A DNA stretch of 64,000 bases from positions 27,818,030-27,882,029 of the forward strand of contig CM022953.1 of assembly GCA_012931725.1 (NCBI GenBank). The letters run 5' to 3'. The notes below the pieces were generated by a model, which was not told the DNA's origin, ran no database searches, and saw nothing but the letters and a program-made list of their open reading frames with translations. Positions 21,765-32,923 of the stretch are shown here, in pieces. A program made the translations under genes and the position numbers. Source of the DNA: Litsea cubeba (taxonomy: Eukaryota; Streptophyta; Magnoliopsida; Laurales; Lauraceae). Numbering within the stretch: the first letter of the stretch is position 1; each line of letters opens with the position of its first letter.

Positions 21765-24700
21765 AAAGGGAGGTTGGGTCTCTTGCTTTTATTGCTTTTT
21801 TTGGAAAAATCTCAAGAGGGCTTCAAGACCAAGAGTTCTTCAAGAATCTTCAAACTTTTCTTCTTCTTCTCCATCAATGGCTTCAAGTAAGTTCTCTTTC
21901 TCAAGAAAATCTATTGTAGAAAGTAGGATGGTAAAAAAAAGAAAGTGTTTGTTTTTTTTTTTGTTTCTTTCTTTTCTTTTTCCACGTGTTTTCTCTCTGT
22001 TTTTCTACACATTTTTTTCTCTTTTTTTTTCTCGTGCGGTTTCTTTTCTTTTTTTTTTTGCACGTTTTTTTTTTGTGGGCCATACGGATCTGGCCGTACT
22101 GTGGGCCAGTCCCATTTTTTGGTTTCTTTTTTTTGTTGATCTTTCTTTTTTTTTTTAAATTTTTCTTCCCTTTTATTTTTTTTTTTGAGAAAGTTTTCTT
22201 TTTGTTCTTTTATTTCTCCCTTTTTTTTTTTAGAAAGTTTCTTTTTTTTTTTGGCTCATCATGATAATGTATTTTCTGGCAAACCAAGATGTTCATGCAT
22301 GCATTTTTTGTAAATTAAATTGGTAGCATGATGTGATAGCATACCTGAAAGTTTTTGCAAATTTGGGAATTTGGAGCTCGTAGTGATGTTGAGCCCTTCT
22401 TGATTTTGCGGAGACTTTGAGGTTTTGAAAGTTTGGAGTTTCGGAGCTCGCATCAATGTTGAGCCCATTTTCAAGCTTTCTATTTCTTTCGGGGTATTTT
22501 CCTTTTTTCGGAATTGCCTTGGAATCATGCCAAAATTTCACCAGAATTTTTTTTAGCGAAATTCTATCATTTTTTACGATTGATCTTTTTCTTTTCCATC
22601 CTTTGCAGGTGGTTCCTCCAGAATGAACAAAGGTAAAGAGCCTGCTACAAGCATACCTTGTCGATCTGCTAGGTCTTCCAATCCGGCCGTTCAGCAGGCC
22701 TGGGAGAAGGTCCAGTATGTTGAGAGAAACCTTGAAGGGTGTGACTCCTTCAACAGAGATGAGATGAGGCAGCGACTAATCACTCTCAAGGGAGAGGAAT
22801 TTTATAAGATCATTGTAAGCAGCCATCCGTGGGTTATGGACGATCAGAGGGTTTTGCCCAAGCCTACCTTCTTCTTTGGTGATGCAGTCCCTGACGACGT
22901 GACATACCAGAGGAGATGTTTTCAGTTCTCTCACACTGTTGATGGTGAGAAGAGAACCGTTGTTACCCGGTTGACGTTTGATCGCACCATCTCGATTATG
23001 AGCCTTTCCCCCACGTGCTCTAAAAGGGAATATCCTCTAAGCTGGGTGAAAAGGACAAATGTAATCAAGATCGGGGTGTTTGTTGGTGGTTCTCCTGGAT
23101 ATGAGGAGAAGTCGCCTGCCGATATGGATATATTGATGCCGGCCAGCGGCTACCAGGGCTCTAATTATCCGTCGGTTGCTTTAGGACCGGGCCTTGGTAT
23201 TTTCAGTAGTGGCGACAGCAATTGGGTGAAGCCTTTTCAACTTCGTGGCCGTTTCAGTGCTGACTCCAAGTGGAAGTCGTGGACTGATCATGTCCTGCTG
23301 ATTGGTGGCGCCGTTTTGAAGGAAGCTGGGATTTTTTATGCAGTCCATGCGTTTAGGGAGACCATGATCTTTTTCGACGAGGCCTTCATGGCTATGTTGG
23401 AGTAATGGTGAGATCGGTTTTTCTTTGAAGGAGCTGAGCGCCATTACTGGATTGCCTATCCTTGGCAAACTCTATGAAGAGTTCATGCCGTTCGACAGCG
23501 TCCTTGAGGAGCAGTCGGAGGAGTTCATGCTCTTGTACTTTCAGCTTGTCGCCTTCAATAATTTTTTGAAGGAAAAGGAGGGCTCAAAAGTTAGATCCAG
23601 CAGTTGGAAGAGTTCTGGCTCTTCGTTCCTCAACTTTTTTGACAGTAGGGAGTCTTCTGATAGCACGACACGGGAAGACAGGAAGAAGACTTCGGCCATA
23701 CATAAAGAGTTGAGGGGTTTCTTCGCGAGTACAGATGCCATTTGCTCTGACATTGCACTGCGGAGAGATATCGCTGTTTACCTCACTTATTGGTTAGGTG
23801 AGGCTATTTTTGCTGGAGGAGATGGAACGCATATCAGGCCGCATTGCATTTTTTTGGCTTGTCAAAAGGCGTTTGGAGAGCGGGTTGCTTTAGTGCCTGC
23901 TTTTTACTCCTACTTGTGCACCGAACTGCAGGTTGCTGCTTTCTTGGTTCGGCTTAGGCTTCCCATGAACAGGGTATTTTCCGCCCACATTTTCTATTCG
24001 TGGTTTGTATACCACTATCCTGGCTTCCATCGGCTAGGTGTTGCACAGGATGATGACCCTCTTATGATTCGATTGGCTAAGGGGAAAGCCGTATCCGAAT
24101 CACTTTTGTTTGCCCGCATGAGGATCCAACGGTTCAGGGACGTCGAGATAGGGCAATCTTCAGTAAAGCTTTCTCCGGAGTTGCGGAAGAAGGCTTTTGA
24201 TTTTGGTGCCTCCCGAGACTCTACCAGGGCAGGGTCAGGAAGCCATTACTCCTTGACAAATGCAGAGAAGGAGTGGTTTTTCAGCATACGTGTCGGCACG
24301 ATGGTGTACCATAGACATCTTTTCATCGACATCCAATCGTATGTGCCTTCTCGCTTCGCGCTGCAGTTGGGCTTTTCTCAAGGCATTGTTGGAGCGCCTT
24401 CAAGCATGGTGAAGCGCTTTAAAGGTTTGTAGGACCGGAGAAACGCATGGGCTTCCTATAGTTCTGAAGACACTACAACCATGATTTCCTATCCTGTATT
24501 GTCGACTTCCCGGACTGCCGGCTTCGTGAACTGGTTCGCGGAGAGCTTTTTGGCATATCAAGGGCTTTCCGAGAAGGAGCTTGATGTGAAGCTGTCATCT
24601 GGAAAAAGCCTTGGAATGTCGGATGGCGTCCGGCGAGAGGAAGTTTGGGCCATCCTTTATGGAGAAAAGCACAAGATAGGCTTTCTCGGTGACCAGGGCG

Positions 24701-25923
24701 TCATTGGTTCTGAAGCTGTTCGAGAAATACTTGATGAGGCTTTAGAGCAGCTAGAACAAGAGGAAGTTGAGCTTGATGCTTGGATGCAAGCGGCATAGAG
24801 GAGAGCTTCCGTGGAGTCTACTGATAAGGGTAGACCATCCAGCGAGGAGTCAAGTGAGAGATCTGACTCTGACAGTGGGGCGGGTTCTTCTAGGAAGCGA
24901 GCCCATAGAGGTAAGAGGAAGAGGAATCAGCATCGTAGCAAGGAGCAACACGAAGACTCTCCCGATATGGAAGTCCCTCTTTTTATCAATGAGGAGGTGC
25001 CAGAGAATGCTGACGAGCCTCCATAAAAGAGGAGCCAAGAAGAAGAGACCGTCGGTGAAGGTATGATTCTTCCTCTTTCTCTTTCCATTTCTTTTCATGG
25101 AATCTTCCATGTTCTGACTTGTTTTCGACTTCTGCTTTTCTCTTCTTTTTTTCTAGTAGAGGAAGAAGACTTGGCGATGCCCGAGGTCCCGAACGATGAG
25201 GCGGTGACGAATCCTGTGGGGGCACCTGAAGAAGAACCGAGGGACTCTGGAGTGAATCCAGAATCTCTAATTGGTATAACTTCTTTTTGCTTTCCCCCTT
25301 TTTTTTGTGCATGTGAGTTGATTTGCTAACACAATTTTTTTTTTGTCAGTTGACTTGCCACAGGATTCCGATGACTTTGAACCATCGATGGACGCAAATG
25401 TTGATGATGCTTCCGATGAGTTCATGGAGGAAGAGAGTGTTTAGCTAGTCGTCGAAGAAGGTACTTTATAGTAATAACCCTGATAATGATTTTTGAAATA
25501 AGATCATATTCATACCTTTTTGTGTTTCATTGGCATGTTTTGAAGTGACAGAAGAGAGTCCATCACTTCTTTCAGAATGAGAGCAAGGGATGCCAGAGGT
25601 TGATCTAGAGGTAGAGACTCATAGAACCAGTTCTGACACGGTTGAGGAGATATCTCGTGCTAAGATTCCTTCCCCAGTGGCTCCAACTGGAAAGTGTTCT
25701 TTTGTTACTCTTCCAACGGGTCGTGACATGAGCAGTCGGCCGACGGAGCGGGGCGAATCTTCGTCTAGCCATCTCTTCTATTTGCGAAGAAGGTGTTGGC
25801 ATGGGTTTTGAGCTCTTGGATCGAGACTCTCCTTTCTGGACACTTGGATGCCGGATTTGGTATGATCCAGCATGTGCAGGAGATTCTCACTGATGCCGAA
25901 GAAGTTGGTCTGGATGTCACAGG

Positions 25924-28900
25924 TGTAAGATCCCGACCCCAATCCTTTTGTTTAGCATTGTTTTAATCGTGGTTTAGCTTTTTAAGCGAGATTTGATTTA
26001 GTTTGATCTTGTTTTCGAGCTTGACCGGATTTTTCCTTGCCTTGGAGATTTTGTAGACCGTTGACTTTAGTTTGACCCGGTCCTTATGATTTGTATTTTT
26101 ATGGAAAATTACTTCGGATTTCTAAAAATTCTGAATTTGGTGTATTTCGACTTATTTTATGAAGTTTAACAACTTTCATGTTTTGATCATTCTGATTTGA
26201 TACTCAGAAAATGCGTTTTTCGAGGAAAAAGGGCAAAACTGACCTTTCACATTAAATCTGTCCATGAATTTCGAAAATTTCAGAAATTGGGGAAAATATA
26301 CTTTTCGGAAAGTAGATATTTCGCCGATCGTTTTTGTCTTCTTCGTCGTTTTCATTCGGGGCCCGCATATACCATTTTTAGCTTGATGAAGACCGGGGCC
26401 CACAAGACCCATTCTATAAGAGGGGAACCCCTCTCTTCTTCTCCTTCATTCGTTTCCAGCAAGGGTTGAGCTAGGGCTCTTTCCCTCTCTTCCCACTCTT
26501 TCTCTCTCATCTGAAACACCTCTCTCTTGGAGCTTTCATGGAGATTTGATCTCACCTCCTTCTTCTCCTCCCTCTTGGCTTTCCAAAGACCCCATTTTCA
26601 AGAGCATTGGGCTTGGACAACCCTCCTCTTCAAGCTCTTCTTCTTGTTTGGGACACCCAAAGGTTAGCAATGGTTTTCTTTTCTTTAGATCTTTGTTTTC
26701 CAAACCATTTTGAAGGGTTTTATCATTTATGCAATGGGTTTTCATGGAAGTTTGCAATGGATGGATTTTTAGGGTTTCTCTTGAGCTATTTTGGGGATTT
26801 TGTGATTTTGGAGCTTGAGGCCATTAGAGGACTTTCATAGAGTGTTTTGCATCTTCTCTTGACTCAAGGCAAGTGAATTCTACAACTAATATGATGATGT
26901 GTCTTATTTGGTTTCATTTCATGGCTTCTTCTTCTTAGGATTTAATTTCTTTGATCATGGTTTTACTTTGATTAAATGAACCAATATTGTGTGGATTTCC
27001 ATTTATGTATGGTCTTACAATGTGTTGGAAGTGGCTGTCATCTTGGTTATGAAGAAAACTTGATTTTCATGTGTTAGGAATTGGGTTCAAAGAAATGGGG
27101 AGAAACTTTGTTTTAAAAAGTGATTGTTTGGTTAATTGGGTTGATGAAATGGATGGTTTTGATGAGTTTGGAAGGTCAAGGAAGGGCCCAACCAATCATG
27201 GAAATTAGTATGAAAGAAAAGGAAGCAAAAGAATCAAGAAAAATCAGAAAAAAATGCAAAGGAATGGAAGTTTTCTGCACTCGGGCCGGACTGGGCAGGC
27301 CCAGTCCGCTCGAGCGACCCACTGGGTCGCTCGAGCGGACCAGGCACTGTCTGGGTCCGCTCGAGCGACCCGCTGGGTCCGCTCGAGCGAGCCCAGCTCA
27401 GTCTGGGCTGGGTTTGGGTCCGTTTATGGATCAGTTTTGGGCCTGTTCTTTGGGACTTCTTTGGGCTTGTCCTTGGGCCTGTTTCAAGTTTAGTTTTGGG
27501 CTATTTTAAAACTGTTTATTGGGCCATTTCAGATCTGATGTTGGGTCATCCTTGGGCCTGACATTTGACTGTTTTTAATGACTGTTTTGTGGGCTGTTTT
27601 AGAATTTGTTGGTGGGCCTGTTTATGGTTAGTTTGGATTGATTTTTAAACTTGTTCCTTGGACCATTTAAGGACTAGTTGTGGACTGTTTTTAAATTTGT
27701 TTTGTGGGCCTGTTTGAAGTTAGTTTGGGCTGTTTTTAAGAATCATTTTGTAGGCCATTTAAGGATATGTTTTGGACTGTTTTAAATTCTGTTTGTGGGC
27801 CTGGCTCAGGTTGAGTTTTGGGTTTGTTTTAAAAACTTGTTTCTTGTCCATTAAAGGATTTGTTTGGGCCGTTTTAAGGTGTGTATTATGGGCCATCTTA
27901 AGATTAGTCTTGGGCTGTTTTGAAAACTTGTTTTGTGGGCCATTTAAGAGTAGTTTTTGGACTGTCATTTGGGACTGTTTTGGACTCGGTTTAAGGCCAA
28001 CTATGGGCCTGTTTTAATGAGATTTGAGATTATTTGTGATACTCGGAAATTTGTGAAATGGGAATGATGTGAGAATGAGTGCATGTGAAATTACCTGGGA
28101 ACCGTTCGGGTCTTAATGCGCACTTATCATTTAAATATTATGAATTTTCATTGGCATCAAACGCACTTTTTATTAATTAATGTTTAAAGGTTAAATGTGC
28201 ATTGAGATGGTCCCTTGGTAAGTCATTAAGTCATTCTCCACTATCCATTCCATTTCAAGTCAGAAAAATGTATTTGTATTTGTATTTGCATTTGTATTTG
28301 TTTTCTTTGGTGAACTAATCTAAATAACATCGGTGATTTGTTATAAAATCATGTGTCTTCCCATGTTCGAAAGGGTTGATCGTATGATTTTATACAAATC
28401 ACTTTGATGTGTATTTGAACGGTTCACCATCGAAATTTGTACGTTTTCTCCGATTCGATTTGAAAAGAGATTTGGAGTATGTGTGTCACATTCGGGATTT
28501 CTTCGATGAGACCATTATTTGTTAAGATTAGTATTTTGAAAACAAACCCCGAGGCAAGACGGGGCCAGAGCTATGTGGTGCGAGCCCCTGAGCCAAAGGG
28601 ATTAGTATTATGTTAGATTTGTATCTGTTTGAGTTTGAAAACTAAAGGCACCACTAGGCTTAGGTCACCTTGTCGGGCTGATCACCCGGCTTGGGATCTT
28701 TACTCTGTCCGCCAGCTGCAGCTTGGATTCCGTCTGTACCGACCATGGCAACGGTAATTATCTGCCGGTCCCATTTGTATGGCTACGGTTCTGATACCTT
28801 TGACCTGCCGGTCCCATTTGTATGGCTACGGTTCTGATCCTCTGTTTAGTACCACGTTCAGTGGCTACGCTCTGTCTGCTCTTATCACTTCGGTAATAGG

Positions 28901-29822
28901 AGGATTTAGCTATTCGTGGTCGCCTAGGTTTTATCCGCATATTACTTTAGTTTATGATTATTGTCGGTTATGCTTTCTATGCTTTGATTTGTTTAATGTT
29001 TACGATATCGACCTTCATCGTATTGTTTCTACTATTCAGTTTTTAAATGTATTTCCAATTATTAAATGCTTTGCTTGGATGGTTATCTTTTCGAGACATT
29101 TATGCTTTAGAGACTGTTCGTTTATTGCTTTGATATTCGTGTTCGGTCTTTCGATCGTCTTTTTGTGATTTATTGTTATTATTGGTTAGACTCCTTATTC
29201 GGTTTACGAGGATTTCGCCTGGTTTTATGTATGTTCTTTCATTCATATTATTTGTTTATTTGCTTGCCAGACCGTCGTGTCTGACCCTTTTTGTTTGGTG
29301 CCAGTTTCTTCTCTCTTCTGTTTGTAGGTGTTTGATCAGAGGAGGCGGTGGGACCGCTGGTCTGACGTGAGAGGCTGCCCGTTGATATCATCTAGATGTC
29401 AAGTGTGGCACTAGAGTTCGTATTGAAATGTTGGGGTAGGATTTCTGTTTAGTTGGATATTGTTGTATGGCTTCATTAGCCTTTTTATTGGGTTGTAATT
29501 AAGACACTTGTTAATTGAAATTTGAATATGGGAAATAATAGATTTGTTACTACCAGCTCAGTGTGTTGTGATTTATGATTTATGCCAGTCTGTTTATGAT
29601 GGCTTTATGACATTGGTTGCGTACGACACGGAACCCGATGGCCACGGATTCCGAGTCGTAACACCTTGGTTAGCTTCCGCGAAAAATATACTCTGATTGT
29701 GTTGGCATGTGATTATCCTCATTCACGCGGATCTTGGGAACTATAACAAAAAGTTTCAAATTATTCCAAAATTTCGCACCCCGAGATCGGTTCGCTGCAG
29801 GTCCCGGTTTCGGGGCGTGACA
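25924..29822. mobile_element. Solo LTR S (about 3.9 kb), unclassified gypsy-like
   Basis: It runs TGTAAGATCCCGACCCC ... CGGGGCGTGACA, flanked by ACAGG on both sides (25919-25923 and 29823-29827), and interrupts the last exon of the antisense gene of O: outside it the sequence rejoins the P exon. No coding domain and no second LTR copy lies inside, so it is a solo LTR left by recombination. It holds a TATA-like CTATAAGAG near 26413 with a pyrimidine-rich leader, a GC-rich palindromic block (27280-27420), a run of GGGC-TGTTTTAA-like repeats (27420-28020) and a 49-bp doublet near 28765-28840. The length suits a long-LTR chromovirus, but the family is my guess. Confidence 0.85.
27420..28020 (+). 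repeat. Irregular GGGCCTGTTT / TGGGCTGTTTTAA repeats in S
   Basis: Phrases such as TTTGTGGGCC, GGACTGTTTT and TTTAAGGATTAG recur every 35-70 bp about a dozen times with many changes. Non-coding and confined to solo LTR S. Confidence 0.6.
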
Positions 29823-30570
29823 ACAGGTGCCAAGGCGATCGTTGATAGGATCATTGCACTGGGTGACAAGTGGTTTGAGACTATGGACTTCCCTGATGAC
29901 CAGTCATTCAAGGAGATGTTCTTGGATCTTGCTCACAAGGCTAAGTCTGACCTGAATGAGGCTACACAGAGCAGGAAGCAGGTAGTCCAAGATAAGAACT
30001 TAGAAGAGCTAGCCCTCATCGGGCTGAGGCACGACCTTAACATCCTTGATAGGGAGGTCGAAAGGCCAAGAAACGACTTGAGCATTTGAAGGCACAAGTC
30101 GCTGCCAAGTGGGCTGCTATAACAGAGGCTCGCGACAGGGAGAGTGCTCTGATTCACCGGGTTGCAGATGCCGATCGAGTTCTCGAACGGAAGATTCAAG
30201 AAGACGAACAATGGCAAATTGCTCGAGATAAGCTTCCCGGTATAAAAGAAGGGTTACAGCCTTCTCCAACAGCTCATGGCAAGTTCCTAAAGAAGCGTGC
30301 CTTGGAAACTATGACGGCTGAGGCCAAGAGTTTACTTGAGGAGCCAAAACTTTGGCTAGAGACCACTTTTGGCTGAGCTCCTGATTTTTTGTAGCAAAAC
30401 TATCCTTCGTTTTTCTATTTTTTATACCACATGTATATTTTTTTTTGTACTCTTTTTTTTTTTTGTTTTCCCTATGGTCACTTAAATCTTTTTATGATGA
30501 AAGCAATTGCTAAATGGGATTTGGTCAAAAGCTTGTCATTTTGTGAAAATCTTTTGTCAAATGATTGTTT

Positions 30571-30860
30571 TGGCATGGGAGCCAGATTTTGTTTATGGCA
30601 TGAGAGCCGTTTTTGGTATGAGAGCCAGTTTTGTGGCATTGATAGCTGGTTTTGTGGCATTGATAGCCGATTTGTGGCATTGATAGTCGGGTTTTTTGAA
30701 AGCCAAGTTTTGGTTTGTGGCACTGATAGCCGGTTTTGTTTTGTGGCATTATTGATAGCTGGTTTGTTTTGTGGCATTTAAAGCCGGCTTTGTTTTGTGG
30801 CATTGATAACCGGTTTGCTGGCATTTATAGCCGGTTTGTGGCATTTATAGCCAGTTTTGG
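30571..30860 (+). repeat. GGC-N6/7-GCC mini-hairpin array in O
   Basis: Repeats of GGCATTGATAGCC, GGCATTTATAGCC and GGCATGAGAGCC separated by GGTTTT-type spacers, about a dozen copies. Each is a 3-4 bp stem. Matches the array in P at 41856-42220 and the related mini-array in the LTRs. Confidence 0.85.
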
Positions 30861-30871
30861 TTTTCAAAAAT

Positions 30872-31533
30872 GCAAGCATCAACTAAAAGTCGCCTCCCAG
30901 CTGAATGGTCTTGCAAGTATCGATGGAATGTCCCATCCTTGCTCATTCGGTTATGAGTATCGATGGAATGTCGCCTTCTCACGGATTTGGGTGCAAGTAT
31001 CGATGGAATGTCGCATCCTTACTTTTAAAAAAAAATTTGGTTTTGCGGGTACTGACTTGGTGTCGTTTCCCCACAATTTTTGCATTTTGCGATTTTCTTG
31101 AACCTTTGAGTTATGGATATCAACTGCAATGTTGCATCTCCACGATTTCTTTTTTTTTTTTTTGAACCTTTGAAATTTGGGTTGTGGATATCAACTGAAA
31201 TGTTGTGTCTCCACGATTTTAGGTTTTCTCGAACCTTTGAAATTTGGGTTGTGGATATCAACTGAAATGTTGTGTCTCCACGATTTTAGGTTTTCTCGAA
31301 CCTTTGAAATTTGGGTTAGGGATATCAACTGAAATGTTGTGTCTCCACGATTTTAGGTTTTCTCGAACCTTTGAAATTTGGGTTATGGATATCAACTGAA
31401 ATGTTGCGTCTCCATGATTTTTGGATTTTGCAAGTATCGACAAAATGTCGCTTCCCTGCAATTTTCGGAAGTGTCAAACGCGGTTCGTGTGCTTCCGATT
31501 TGTACGAGCATCGACTAAGTGTCGCTTCCTCGC
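30872..31533 (+). repeat. Two-stem hairpin array in O, about twelve units
   Basis: Same family as the P array at 42240-42694. Units include GCAAG-TAT-CGAT-loop-GTCC-CATC-CTTGC near 30913, ATGAG/CTCAC near 30954, five units of 67-71 bp with CAAC/GTTG inner stems (about 31090-31430; GATATCAAC starts at 31116, 31187, 31254, 31321, 31388), and CGAC/GTCG units near 31436 and 31511. O has five CAAC-type units where P has two. Some units have mutated stems, as expected in a dead copy. Confidence 0.8.
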
Positions 31534-31539
31534 AGTTTT

Positions 31540-31881
31540 TTGAAAAACCATTTTTTTTTAAAGACACGAGGGTCATAAATTTTGACCTAAAACCATTTTG
31601 GCGGTAAAAGGCAGGGTGGACTAGGGTAGAAATCCTTAAATCTGAATTTTATTTAAAACCATGAATTTTGGTTTCAAGGATTGAAAGTTTTGGTCAAGTT
31701 AGGGAGAGGCCCCTAAACTTGGAATTTTTGAACAATGAAACGATGAAAGTAAGCATTGCTTGAATTTCTAGAAATTTCAACATTTGATATGAAAATTCTA
31801 AAAAGAGTGGGTTTTACGAGCGAGTAACTGGAAATAGGTTTTGGCCGTACAGGCATTGCTCTTACACAATTAGGTAAGTCC
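31540..31881. other. Non-coding segment between hairpin array and integrase end in O
   Basis: No frame. It contains AAAGACACGAGGGTCATAAA and AATGAAACGATGAAAGTAAG blocks that are conserved in P (about 42720-42930), so it is ordinary element 3' sequence. Confidence 0.6.
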
Positions 31882-32778
31882 TCAAGTGTAGTACCGCTTT
31901 AAGAACTTATCGTTGATGGGCAGCATACATCTGTCACCCTCCATGTTTAGGAGTGCGTATGCGCCATTGGAGAAAACCTTGTCGATGACGTAGGGTTCCT
32001 CCCATTTTGGTTCAAACTTGCCTTTGGACTTATGAGCGAAGACCATTGGTCTTTTTACCGCAAGGAGCAAGTCCCCCGTTTTGTAGGCTTGTTGCCTGAC
32101 CCTCTTGTCGAAAGATCCTGCCATGCGTGCTTGGTAAAGTTCAATGCATTGTCGAGTTTCGAGCCGTCTCTAATCGAGATTGTCCAGCTCATGGAGTCGC
32201 AATTTGATATTGCTTTCTTGAGTCATGTCATTTTGCAAAGATAGCCTCAAGGAAGGGATTTGTACTTCCAAGAGTACGACAGCTTCGCATCCATAGACTG
32301 AGGAGAATGGTCTGCTATGGGTTGGTCCTCGAACGGTGGTTCGATAGGCCCACAAAGCTTCAGATAGTTTGTCGCTCCTGTCTCTTTTATGACTAGAGAC
32401 CATTTTTTTGAGGATTTTACAGAGTGTCTTGTTCAAGGCTTCTGCTAATCCGTTTGCTGCCGGATTGTATGGAGTCGAAGGACAGCTTTGGATTTTGTAT
32501 TTGTCGTAGAACCTGTAGAATCGATGATCCCGGAATTGTGTTTCGTTATCATGGACGATTCTTTTGGGTATACGGAAACGACAAATGATCTTGGTGCGCA
32601 GGAATTGAAGGACTGATGAGGCCTTTATTTCATTGAGCGCAAATGCTTCCGACCACTTGAAGAAATAATCCGTAGCGGTGAAGATAAAGCAATGACCTTT
32701 AATTGAAGGAGGAGAAATATGACCAATGATGTCCATACCCCAGGCTTCGAAAGGCCACGAGGTCGCTGTAGGATGCAG
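31882..32778 (-). pseudogene. Integrase remnant of element O
   Basis: Minus-strand integrase: core starts SWPFEAWGMDIIGHISPP at about 32770, then FIFTATDYFFKWSEAFA, the second catalytic Asp in IVHDNETQF (usually HDNGPQF) and the Glu region PYNPAANGLAEALNKTL; then WAYRTTVRGPTHS. A stop follows LHELDNLD near 32170, and the C-terminal part (MAGSFDKRVRQQAYK ... to LKRYYT) resumes to 31882. The N-terminal zinc-binding part is missing because of the deletion junction near 32776. O retains the original frame where P has extra bases, which helps locate the frameshifts in P. Confidence 0.85.
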
Positions 32779-32923
32779 GATCTTCTGTTGGAAGGTTCGA
32801 AGGTGGTTCCTCCACAATATTTTCGGAGGCTTCCAGCTCAATGAAAAGTTTTGGGGTCTCAAGGGCATTTCTAGACCAACGTTTTGCTCCTTTCCATGGG
32901 TCTTCTTGATCGGTGATCTTCTC
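32779..32923 (-). pseudogene. Pre-RT pol remnant of O, joined to integrase by deletion
   Basis: This matches P 46408-46545 (GATCTTCTGTTGGAAGG, then ACAATATTTTCGGAGGC). In P that segment is 2.4 kb from the integrase core; here it is directly adjacent at GATGCAGGATCTTC. It ends at the left LTR of P, and its continuation is found at 56413. Confidence 0.85.
32919..32923. repeat. Target-site duplication TTCTC (left) of element P
   Basis: TTCTC precedes the left LTR and recurs at 56408-56412 after the right LTR. The O pol sequence continues across the pair. Confidence 0.92.

Larger units (their letters stand above)
21877..30376 (+). pseudogene. Antisense PMD-like gene of element O, disabled
   Basis: Homologue of the P gene at 36689-41435. 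Exon 1 is ATG GCT TCA A (21877-21886) followed by GTAAGT; exon 2 starts after TTTGCAG at 22609. Exon 2 has lost about 35 bp after MAMLE (frameshift and stop at 23403-23405). It then has TAG where P has CAG at about 24430 and again near 24796, both simple C-to-T changes. Another stop lies in a later exon (GTGTTTAGC near 25438). The solo LTR S (25924-29822) splits the last exon; the 3' end continues 29828-30376 to a TGA. The protein between lesions is still very similar to that of P, including ELSAITGLPIL and AVYLTYWLGEA. It cannot make a full product. Confidence 0.85.
18127..32923 (-). mobile_element. Element O (left part): Ogre-like Ty3/gypsy, minus strand, 3' LTR through pol remnant
   Basis: This is the 3' portion, on the minus strand, of an older Ogre-like element: LTR (18127-20774), polypurine tract, a decayed antisense gene (21877-30376) holding solo LTR S, hairpin arrays, an integrase remnant (31882-32778) and a pol remnant to 32923. 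There it is split by element P; it resumes at 56413. It inserted into the aRNase H region of G. An internal deletion removed most of RT through the start of integrase. Its own 5' LTR is not in the window because element C follows at 58343. Confidence 0.85.

Noticed and set aside
21511..22264. Long Phe/Leu-rich plus-strand frames and Lys-rich minus-strand frames (also 36465-37186)
   Set aside because: They come from T-rich tracts in the leader and first intron of the antisense gene.
27120..27509. 129-codon frame through the GC-rich palindrome block of S
   Set aside because: It lies in non-coding LTR sequence and has low-complexity content without a domain.
30571..31533. Repeat-spacer pattern resembling a CRISPR array
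   Set aside because: Units are diverged, spacers are repetitive rather than unique, there are no cas genes, and the DNA is plant nuclear.
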